From positions 1 to 12,058 of the forward strand of contig JBPBQZ010000078.1 in the NCBI GenBank assembly GCA_050955105.1: a stretch of 12,058 bases of DNA. The letters are read 5' to 3'. The translations under genes and the position numbers were made by a program. The notes under the pieces were generated by a model, which did not search any database, was not told the origin of the DNA, and saw only the letters and a list, made by a program, of their open reading frames with translations. Source of the stretch: JBPBQZ01 sp050955105. Lineage in GTDB: Bacteria > Pseudomonadota > Gammaproteobacteria > Burkholderiales > Burkholderiaceae. Positions 6,589 to 12,058 of this stretch are shown in pieces. Position 1 is the first letter of the stretch. Each line of letters opens with the position of its first letter.

Positions 6589-7513
6589 CGGCGAATTCCT
6601 TGGCTGCGGGCGGTGCGTACGACGCGGGCGCGTGCAAATGTGGAGACGCGGCGAGCGCGCCGCCGTCGCGCAGCCATGCCGGCAGCTGCGCGCGTCGCTC
6701 GGCGGGCAGCCCGAGCAGCGCGCGTCGACCGCGTGCGCCCAGAAAGTATTCGCGGATAAAGGGATGATCGACGGCCACCACTTCCTCTAACGGTGCGGCG
6801 GCGACGATGCGATGCGCTGCCAGCACCGCGACGCGCGTCGAGAGAGACACCAGGGTGTCGAGGTCGTGCGTGATCATCACTACGGTGAGTCCCAATGCGC
6901 GCTGCAAAATGGCAATCAGTTCGACAAAGTCGTCGGATGCGTCCGGATCCAGTCCAGCGGTCGGCTCGTCGAGGAACAGCAATTCGGGTTCCAGCGCAAT
7001 GGCGCGCGCCAGCGCTACGCGCTTGATCATGCCGCCCGACAGCGCCGCGGGCATCTTGCCAGCCTCGTCGAAAGACAAGCCCACCATCTCGAGCTTCAGA
7101 CGCACGACATCGTTGAGCAGGTCTGCCGGCACTTTGCCGAGCTCGCGCAGCGGCTGCGCGATATTGTCGAATACCGTCAGTGAAGAAAACAGTGCGCCAC
7201 GCTGGAACAACATGCCGATGCGGCGGCGCATGGCCTGTGCGCGGGCGCCCTGTCCGGCGATGATCGGTTCGCCAAATACGCGAATGGATCCGGCGCTCGG
7301 ACTCTCCAGGCCGATGATCTGCCTGATCAGCGTGGTTTTACCGGCGCCCGATCCGCCGACCAGCGACAGCACTTCTCCGCGATGTACCGTGAGATCGATA
7401 CCGTCGTGCACCAGTGCGTCGCCATAGCGTTTGAGCAGGCCCGATATCTCGATAACCGGAGCTCGATCGGTGGCTGCGACGGCTGTCGTGGCAACGCTCG
7501 GCGGCTGCTTCAT
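6578..7513 (-). CDS. MlaF-like ABC transporter ATPase
   Basis: The cytoplasmic ATPase subunit (311 residues) of the lipid transporter. Motifs are complete: Walker A GGSGAGKT at about 53-60, Q-loop in MLFQRGALFSSLTVFDN (Q104), signature LSGGMIKRVALARA from 158, Walker B LLFLDEP at 178-184, and switch histidine MITHD (H216). The FQ-GALFSSLTV Q-loop and the SGGM-KR signature are hallmarks of the MlaF/Ttg2A subfamily. A Pro/Ala/His-rich tail of about 50 residues follows the nucleotide-binding domain, longer than in E. coli MlaF. The start is the ATG at 7513, which overlaps the permease stop as ATGA. Upstream in-frame sequence is part of the permease gene in another frame. Confidence 0.96.
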   Translation of the reverse strand: MKQPPSVATTAVAATDRAPVIEISGLLKRYGDALVHDGIDLTVHRGEVLSLVGGSGAGKTTLIRQIIGLESPSAGSIRVFGEPIIAGQGARAQAMRRRIGMLFQRGALFSSLTVFDNIAQPLRELGKVPADLLNDVVRLKLEMVGLSFDEAGKMPAALSGGMIKRVALARAIALEPELLFLDEPTAGLDPDASDDFVELIAILQRALGLTVVMITHDLDTLVSLSTRVAVLAAHRIVAAAPLEEVVAVDHPFIREYFLGARGRRALLGLPAERRAQLPAWLRDGGALAASPHLHAPASYAPPAAKEFADGK

Positions 7514-8685
7514 GGCATGCCTACGTTTTGAAAGATGATCGCAAAGATCGCGTCGGCAAAGATCACCACGGTAATCGAGGTGACCACCGCGGCCGTGGTG
7601 CCCTGCCCCAGGCTGCGGGCGTTCGCCTGTATGCGCAAGCCGAAATGGCAGGCCACCAAGGCGATCAACATGCCGAAGGCCACGCCTTTGCCCAGGCCGA
7701 TCAACAGATTGACGATCGATACTGCATGGCGCAACGCGCGCAGGAAGTCGGCATATTCGATGCCCAGGCTGAGCTTGGCCGAGACCATGCCGCCCAGCAG
7801 CGCGACGATATCGGTCCACATCACCAGCAGCGGCATCGCCACCGCCAATGCCAGCACCCGCGGCAACACCAGGCGACGCCCCGGCTCGATGCCCATCACA
7901 CGCATCGCATCCAGTTCTTCGGTGACGCGCATAACGCCCAACTGCGCGGTAATGGCCGAACCGGAGCGTCCGGCGACCAGCACGGCGGCCAATACCGGAC
8001 CCAGTTCACGGACGATCGCCAGCCCGAGGATGTTGACGATATAGCCGCTTGCGCCGTAGGCGGCAAGTTGCTGCGCCGACAAATAGCTGAGCACGACGCC
8101 GATGAGAAACGCAACGAGCGCGGTGATAGGCAACGCCCGGGTGCCGGCCGCATAGAGGTTGGCGGAGATTTCTGTCCAGGGAGCGCGCCGCGGACGCCTG
8201 AGCATGTCGCCGAAATCGAGCACGCAACCGCCTGCCAAGGCCACTCCGTCGTAGAGGTGATGGCCGAGGGAAAATAGCCCCAGGCCCAGACGGGTGAAAG
8301 GATCGGTCGCCTGGCTAGCTTGCGCTGGAGTTTGCGTGACGCGCGCCATGGGGCTATGCGGCCGCGCTAGATCGGATGGGCCGTCGAGCAGCTCGATTCT
8401 TTCGAAGATTTCGCGCTGGGCCGCGGTCAGGCTTACCGCATTCGGCAGGCGTCGCTGCCAGACGCGCCATAGCAACTGGCCGCCGACGTGGTCGAGACGC
8501 GCGATGGCGGTGAGGTCCCAGCTTGCGGCGGCTGCCGATAACTGGTTCAACTGCTGCATCAGGTCGCGCGCGGCGCCTTGCTGGTGATGCGCCAGCGCGA
8601 GCGCCGTCCAGTTGCCGGACAGCCGCGCGGTGCGGCCTGATGGCAGGGTTTCGAGATGTAGCCCGGGAACGGTATCGGAAGTCAC
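7510..8685 (-). CDS. STAS-MlaE fusion permease of the MCE lipid transporter
   Basis: The inner-membrane permease subunit, 391 residues. Residues ~8-100 resemble a STAS domain (ending in IELLDGPSD), with SWDLTAIARLDHVG as the conserved strand-helix element. Residues ~145-390 form the MlaE permease, with the family signature RELGPVLAAVLVAGRSGSAI at about 226-245 and the EELDAMRVMGI loop. In E. coli the STAS protein MlaB is separate and binds the ATPase; here it appears fused to the permease, as in many betaproteobacterial relatives. The start is GTG at 8685, since no in-frame ATG gives a full STAS domain; its ribosome-binding site is weak. It is the first gene of the operon, and the ATPase follows with an ATGA overlap. 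Confidence 0.93.
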   Translation of the reverse strand: MTSDTVPGLHLETLPSGRTARLSGNWTALALAHHQQGAARDLMQQLNQLSAAAASWDLTAIARLDHVGGQLLWRVWQRRLPNAVSLTAAQREIFERIELLDGPSDLARPHSPMARVTQTPAQASQATDPFTRLGLGLFSLGHHLYDGVALAGGCVLDFGDMLRRPRRAPWTEISANLYAAGTRALPITALVAFLIGVVLSYLSAQQLAAYGASGYIVNILGLAIVRELGPVLAAVLVAGRSGSAITAQLGVMRVTEELDAMRVMGIEPGRRLVLPRVLALAVAMPLLVMWTDIVALLGGMVSAKLSLGIEYADFLRALRHAVSIVNLLIGLGKGVAFGMLIALVACHFGLRIQANARSLGQGTTAAVVTSITVVIFADAIFAIIFQNVGMP

Positions 8686-8853
8686 CAGATCTGTTCAAGC
8701 CCAACGGATATCGAGAAACGACGGCCTGGCGCGTGCCGCGTCATGTGCGGAGCACTCGCTGAACAGCACCGGCGCGACGTTGCCGACTGACATTGTAGCG
8801 ATGCACCAGACCTGGCGCGCCCGCGGCAATGACGGCCCGTTACAATACCGCGC
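8686..8853. promoter_or_regulatory. Divergent intergenic region between the lipid-transport operon and birA
   Basis: These 168 bases must hold the promoters of both divergent units. Two TACAAT hexamers (5 of 6 matches to TATAAT) stand out: one on the minus strand at 8797-8792, pointing to the permease gene, and one on the plus strand at 8841-8846, just 7 bases before the birA ATG. Neither has a convincing -35 hexamer at normal spacing. The plus-strand element would make the birA transcript leaderless or nearly so. No operator palindrome was recognised. Confidence 0.4.
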
Positions 8854-9861
8854 ATGTCTCGAATTCCCCGCTTTCCACTCTGCGCTTCGATTACGCCGCC
8901 GGAGGCCCGCGCATCAGCCGGGTCGATCGGCGCGTCGACCGAGGCGTCGACCGACGCTTCGGCTGGCGCCGCGGCCAACGCCGCTTTCGATCTACGCACC
9001 GTCGCCACGCTCTTGCCGGGGCAAGGCACCGATTGGTCGCTCGAATACGTCGACGAGACGGGCTCGACCAACGCCGACTTGTTGGCGCGCTTTGCCGCAG
9101 GTCAGTATGCGTTGGGCGATTTTCAGCATGGTCACGCGCCAGCCTGGCGACCGGTGGCCCGCGCTGCCGGTGTGCAAACCGCCGGGCGCGGCAGGCACGG
9201 CCGCCCTTGGCTAGCAGCCGCCGGCGATGCATTGCTGTTTTCCGTCGCATGGCCGATGCCGCGCCCCTTGAGCGCGATCGACGGACTGAGCCTGGCATTG
9301 GGCACCGCCCTCAGTCGCGCATTGATCAAGCTGCCATTGGCAACCTCAACGCAACTGACGCTGAAATGGCCGAACGACTTGCTGCTGGACGGCCGCAAGC
9401 TGGCCGGCATTCTGGTGGAGACGGCAGGCCACACGCGCCAGGCCTGCGCGCTGGTGATCGGCATCGGTATCAATCTGCGGGCCGCGCCGGGCTCGGCGGA
9501 GTTCGCTCTCGACGAGCGGGCGCCGCGCCCGCTAGCGCCGACGGCGCTGGAAGCGGCGCTACCGGACGGCACCGCGCGCGCGGCACTTCCAGAACGAGTG
9601 CTGGCGGCTTGTCTGGGTGAATTGGACGAGACCCTGACGCGCTTCGCCGCCGCAGGCTTCGCGCCGTTTCGCGACGCCTGGCAAGCGCTCGATGCGTTTC
9701 GCGACCAGATGGTGTCGATTCACGAACAGGGACGAGAAACGATGCGTGGCATCGCCTGCGGCGTCGATGCGTCGGGGCGGCTGCTGGTGGACCCCGGTAC
9801 CGGACCGACGCCGGTGCTGAGCGGCGACGCCAGCGCGCGCAAGACGAGCGCTGCGTCATGA
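8854..9861 (+). CDS. birA: Biotin-[acetyl-CoA-carboxylase] ligase, no DNA-binding domain
   Basis: Activates biotin with ATP and attaches it to the biotin carboxyl carrier protein of acetyl-CoA carboxylase; cytoplasmic. The 335-residue product has the class fingerprint: DETGSTNADL at about 67-76, the biotinyl-AMP loop GRGRHG at 111-116, the catalytic KWPND at 171-175, and RKLAGILVE at about 181-189. The C-terminal SH3-like domain ends in a GRLLV strand. It lacks the winged-helix N-terminus of E. coli BirA, so it is a monofunctional ligase and not the bio operon repressor. Its N-terminus is instead an Ala/Ser/Thr-rich tetrapeptide-repeat extension. The ATG at 8854 has no good Shine-Dalgarno sequence. 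The stop overlaps coaX as ATGA. Confidence 0.96.
   Translation: MSRIPRFPLCASITPPEARASAGSIGASTEASTDASAGAAANAAFDLRTVATLLPGQGTDWSLEYVDETGSTNADLLARFAAGQYALGDFQHGHAPAWRPVARAAGVQTAGRGRHGRPWLAAAGDALLFSVAWPMPRPLSAIDGLSLALGTALSRALIKLPLATSTQLTLKWPNDLLLDGRKLAGILVETAGHTRQACALVIGIGINLRAAPGSAEFALDERAPRPLAPTALEAALPDGTARAALPERVLAACLGELDETLTRFAAAGFAPFRDAWQALDAFRDQMVSIHEQGRETMRGIACGVDASGRLLVDPGTGPTPVLSGDASARKTSAAS
8932..8967 (+). repeat. In-frame 12-bp tandem repeat in the birA N-terminus
   Basis: Two near-identical 12-base units (GCGTCGACCGAG and GCGTCGACCGAC) and a third diverged unit (GCTTCGGCTGGC) encode ASTE-ASTD-ASAG at residues 27-38. The flanking residues (ASAG, SIG) look like older copies. The period of four codons keeps the frame. 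The region precedes the ligase domain and is probably a disordered extension. Confidence 0.8.
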
Positions 9862-10745
9862 CTGCGAACGCGCCATTGCTGTTGATCGATGCCGGCAACA
9901 GCCGCGTGAAATGGGCATGGGTCCCGGCGCTGCCGGCTGTCGACAACTGGCCGAGCGCTGATACCAGCGCCTGGCGCACCGGCGCCTTCGCGCATGAAAC
10001 ACAGCCCGCGCAAAACGTCGGCACCGTGCATGCGCTGGCCGGCGAGCCCGCTTGGGCAAACTTGCCGCGACCCACATCGATATGGATTTCGAACGTCGCC
10101 GGTGCGGCCTTGATGGCGCGTCTCGACGCGCTGATCGATGCGCATTGGCCCGGCGTGCCGCGCGCACAGATTCACTCTTGCGCGCAACAGTGCGGCGTGA
10201 CCAATCGCTACGATGTGCCGCGTTCGCTAGGTAGCGACCGCTGGGCCGCGCTGATCGGCGCACGCGCATCATATCCAGGCGAGCACCTGCTGATTGCTAC
10301 GTTCGGTACCGCCACCACTACCGAGGCGCTGCAGGCCGATGGCGTATTCATCGGCGGCCTGATCGCGCCCGGTCTCGGCTTGATGTTGTTGTCGCTAGGC
10401 CAGCATACGGCGCAATTGCCTGCGCTGACGCCTCACACCGCGCGCGCGATCGGCGAGGAAAACGATGACGACCGGCAATCGGCAGCGTTCCGCCGCGACA
10501 CGCCGACGTCGATCGTCGAAGGTTGCCGTCTTGCGCAAAGCGGCTTGGTGGAAGAGGCCTGGCGCACTTTCGGCGAAACCGTGCAGGCACCGGTGCGTTG
10601 CCTGATCGGTGGCGGCGCGGCGCAAACCATCGCGCCGGCGCTATCGATTCCGCACACGCGGCATGATGGGCTGGTGCTGACTGGCCTGGCGGTCATCGCG
10701 GCCGAGGCCTTGGGCCAAACTTCCGCGGCGCGCGTAGTCAGCTAG
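9858..10745 (+). CDS. coaX: Type III pantothenate kinase
   Basis: Phosphorylates pantothenate in the first step of CoA synthesis; a cytoplasmic enzyme of the ASKHA superfamily, typically dimeric and insensitive to CoA feedback. The 295-residue product has LLLIDAGNSRVKWA at residues 7-20 (phosphate-binding D11, N14, K18), GSDRWAALIGA at 125-135, TFGTATT at 148-154 and GGLIAPGLGLM at about 166-176, then a late GGGAAQ loop. The usual family motif is DxGTA; here the Asp position is Thr148, with the sequence ATFGTATT, a variant I recall from Burkholderia CoaX. Length is normal. The ATG overlaps the birA stop, so the two are translationally coupled, a common arrangement of these cofactor genes. Confidence 0.97.
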   Translation: MTANAPLLLIDAGNSRVKWAWVPALPAVDNWPSADTSAWRTGAFAHETQPAQNVGTVHALAGEPAWANLPRPTSIWISNVAGAALMARLDALIDAHWPGVPRAQIHSCAQQCGVTNRYDVPRSLGSDRWAALIGARASYPGEHLLIATFGTATTTEALQADGVFIGGLIAPGLGLMLLSLGQHTAQLPALTPHTARAIGEENDDDRQSAAFRRDTPTSIVEGCRLAQSGLVEEAWRTFGETVQAPVRCLIGGGAAQTIAPALSIPHTRHDGLVLTGLAVIAAEALGQTSAARVVS

Positions 10746-10783
10746 CCCGGCGAGATAGATATTCACATACGAGAAATCGAGCG

Positions 10784-11032
10784 ATGCGCGCGCTGATCAT
10801 CCTGCTCGCGGTGGCGAATCTTGCGATGTGGGCCGCCGTGCATGGCAGCTTCGGCCCGGCGCCCGCCGCAGGCGAACGCGCGCCGTGGCGGCTGGGCGAA
10901 GAGATTCGCGCCGATAGCTTGGTGGTAAGGGTTTTGCCGCCGGCGGCGCCCAAGACGCGTGGCAAGCGTTTGCACGAACACGCGCCGGAACGCGAGACAG
11001 ACTGTGGCGACCGCTGCGGGGCCTATCTTTAG
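10784..11032 (+). CDS. Small membrane-anchored protein of unknown function after coaX
   Basis: An 82-residue protein starting 38 bases after coaX. Residues 2-20 form a hydrophobic helix (ALIILLAVANLAMWAAV), either a signal anchor or an uncleaved signal peptide. Next come a short PWRLGEEIRADSLVVRVLPP segment, a basic stretch (KTRGKRLHEH) and a tail with two cysteines (DCGDRC). The anchor plus PWRL..EIR..SL resembles the start of SPOR-type proteins often found after coaX in beta- and gammaproteobacteria, but no SPOR domain is present and only 35 bases separate the stop from the next gene. It could be a shortened relative or a distinct small protein. Start choice: the ATG at 10784 preserves the hydrophobic helix; its ribosome-binding site is weak. 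Confidence 0.6.
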   Translation: MRALIILLAVANLAMWAAVHGSFGPAPAAGERAPWRLGEEIRADSLVVRVLPPAAPKTRGKRLHEHAPERETDCGDRCGAYL

Positions 11033-11049
11033 GCAACCCCTCTAGCGCC

Positions 11050-11064
11050 CATCTGGACCAGATG
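11050..11064. repeat. Short perfect palindrome between convergent genes
   Basis: CATCTGG-A-CCAGATG is a 7+7 base palindrome with a one-base centre, starting 3 bases past the rfaE2 stop and 17 bases past the plus-strand gene. In RNA it could form only a short 5-bp stem with a 5-base loop, and no T-run follows on either strand. It may be a weak bidirectional 3'-end structure or a protein-binding site; there is no strong case for a terminator. Confidence 0.35.
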
Positions 11065-11067
11065 ACT

Positions 11068-11568
11068 TCAGCTGTCGCTGCCTGCAGTCGTCGCGCGAAT
11101 GCGCCGCAACAGGGACGTGGTGGAACGATCGTGAACGAACGGAATTGCCAATGCGCGACCGCCGCGGCCGCGCACCAGCGCCGATTCCGGCAGCGCGTCC
11201 ATATCGTAGTCGCCACCTTTTACCAGTATGTCGGGACTCAGCGCATCGATCAGCGATACCGGCGTCGACTCGTCGAACAAGATCACCCAGTCGACCGATT
11301 CCAGCGCGGCCAGCATGGCCAGGCGATCAGCTTCGGGATTGATGGGACGATCTTCGCCCTTGCCAAGCGACCGCACTGAGCGATCGCTATTCACACCCAC
11401 CACCAGGCAAGCGCCCAGTGCCCGCGCATCGGCCAGGTAGCTGACATGGCCGCGGTGCAGGATATCGAACACGCCATTGGTGAAAACCAACGGTGCGGGC
11501 AAGCTCTGGCGCCGCGCCAGCAGCGCCGCCAGACTTATCACTTTGCGCTCGAAAGCAGGCGCGCTCAC
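11068..11568 (-). CDS. rfaE2: D-glycero-beta-D-manno-heptose 1-phosphate adenylyltransferase
   Basis: Converts D-glycero-beta-D-manno-heptose 1-phosphate and ATP to ADP-heptose, the precursor of the LPS inner-core heptoses; cytoplasmic. It is the stand-alone nucleotidyltransferase (166 residues), equivalent to the C-terminal domain of E. coli HldE. Visible motifs are FTNGVFDILHRGH at about residues 29-41 (the HxGH box), VVGVNSDRSVR at about 57-67, LVKGGDY at about 115-121, and DRSTTSLLRRI near the end, matching the ISSTxI/YSTT motif. I chose the GTG at 11568, which overlaps the stop of the ferritin-like gene as GTGA and gives the usual family length. Upstream in-frame sequence is out-of-phase ferritin-like coding DNA. 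The rfaE1 kinase is not in the window. Confidence 0.95.
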   Translation of the reverse strand: MSAPAFERKVISLAALLARRQSLPAPLVFTNGVFDILHRGHVSYLADARALGACLVVGVNSDRSVRSLGKGEDRPINPEADRLAMLAALESVDWVILFDESTPVSLIDALSPDILVKGGDYDMDALPESALVRGRGGRALAIPFVHDRSTTSLLRRIRATTAGSDS

Positions 11569-12058
11569 GCAGGTTGGCTGACGCCGCCTTCGGCCGGCGT
11601 GGGCAGGCGCGCCACCACTTCTCTCCGATAGCGATTGAGTTCCTGAGCCGTCGCGAAGGTGCGTTCGAACAGGATCGACAAGTTGTGCAGGATGCGATCG
11701 ACCACCTTCTTCTCCCAGGTGTCGTCGAAGCGGATCTGCTCGTCCAGCCAGCGCTCGAGCCACTCTGGATCGGGCAGGCGCGACTGGATCGTATCCTTGG
11801 GAAAATGCTCGCGACTGACGTGCAGATTGGTCGGGTGCAAAGGCTTTTCGGTGCGGCGGGCGGAAGCCATCAGGACACCGATTTTGGCGAATGCAGCGCG
11901 CGCGGTGTCGCCGAACTGATTCAGCGCGCGTTTCATGTAGCGCAGATACGCGCCGCCATGACGCGCTTCGTCACGCGAAATGGTGTCGTAGATGGCCTTG
12001 ATGACCGGCTCGGTGTGCCACTCGGCAGCGCGCCGGTACCAGTGATTCAAGCGGATTT
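11565..12058 (-). CDS. Ferritin-like di-iron protein, C-terminal part (runs off the window)
   Basis: The reading frame is open to the right edge, so the N-terminus is missing; about 164 codons are visible. The segment AAEWHTEPVIKAIYDTISRD followed by EARHGGAYLRYMKRAL has the helix-borne ExxxH/DExRH ligands of a ferritin-like di-iron four-helix fold, resembling acyl-ACP-desaturase-like and ferritin_2 proteins. The C-terminal part is charged and helical (PEWLERWLDEQIRFDDTWEK; LNRYRREVVARLP). The protein appears cytoplasmic. Its substrate is unknown; oxygenase, desaturase or iron handling are all possible. It overlaps rfaE2 by four bases (GTGA), so the two are co-translated. A TTG at 12050 could be read as a start but is more likely an internal Leu. 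Confidence 0.8.
   Translation of the reverse strand, partial: IRLNHWYRRAAEWHTEPVIKAIYDTISRDEARHGGAYLRYMKRALNQFGDTARAAFAKIGVLMASARRTEKPLHPTNLHVSREHFPKDTIQSRLPDPEWLERWLDEQIRFDDTWEKKVVDRILHNLSILFERTFATAQELNRYRREVVARLPTPAEGGVSQPA

Noticed and set aside
6578..7819. Longer 413-residue version of the ABC ATPase
   Set aside because: The first ~100 codons overlap the permease gene out of phase and show no domain. The ATG at 7513 with the ATGA overlap gives a normal MlaF-like protein.
8829..9620. Open frame of 263 codons on the plus strand within birA
   Set aside because: It is out of phase with birA, Arg/Gly/Ala-rich and without motifs. The birA frame has every ligase signature.
11050..11064. Intrinsic terminator between the convergent genes
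   Set aside because: The palindrome leaves too small a loop and no T-run follows on either strand, so it was listed only as a palindrome.
11068..11763. Longer 231-residue version of RfaE2
   Set aside because: The added N-terminus is an out-of-phase reading of the ferritin-like gene. The GTG at 11568 gives the usual family length.

Overview
The window looks like core chromosome of a GC-rich betaproteobacterium of the Burkholderiaceae (Burkholderia/Paraburkholderia-like). This rests on the residue patterns of several proteins: CoaX with the ATFGTATT variant, a BirA without a DNA-binding domain, a stand-alone RfaE2, and a STAS-MlaE permease. The gene order lipA-lipB-ybeD-dacA and birA-coaX points the same way. 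No integrase, transposase, phage gene, tRNA, rRNA or CRISPR array was seen.

Region 1 (1-3561, all minus strand). Read in the direction of transcription, a ferredoxin gene is followed closely by an alpha/beta hydrolase gene. Next come a D,D-carboxypeptidase (dacA-like), a DUF493/YbeD-like protein, octanoyltransferase LipB and the first codons of lipoyl synthase LipA. LipB and LipA carry out the two steps of endogenous lipoate assembly. A perfect TATAAT lies just before the ferredoxin gene and another before dacA; each contains the stop codon of the gene upstream. A 10-bp hairpin separates dacA from ybeD.

Region 2 (3562-8685, minus strand). This is a tightly coupled five-gene cluster for envelope lipid transport: STAS-MlaE permease, MlaF-like ATPase, MCE (MlaD-like) substrate-binding protein, ABC-type auxiliary lipoprotein, and a two-part VanZ-family membrane protein. 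Neighbouring genes overlap by 4, 11 and 4 bases, with one short gap before the lipoprotein gene. The lipoprotein carries a long Pro-Thr / Ala-Pro linker encoded by two tandem hexanucleotide arrays.

Region 3 (8686-11032). After a 168-base divergent intergenic region come birA (biotin-protein ligase), coaX (type III pantothenate kinase, overlapping by ATGA) and a small membrane-anchored protein, all on the plus strand.

Region 4 (11033-12058). A 35-base convergent gap holds a short palindrome. Beyond it on the minus strand is rfaE2 (ADP-heptose synthesis), overlapped by a ferritin-like di-iron protein gene that runs off the window.

The window is dominated by cofactor biosynthesis (lipoate, biotin attachment, CoA) and envelope functions (peptidoglycan, lipid transport, LPS heptose). 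I see no clear undescribed defence or mobile system. The items most worth a second look are the coupled VanZ gene in the Mla-like operon, the in-frame hexanucleotide arrays and the small protein after coaX.
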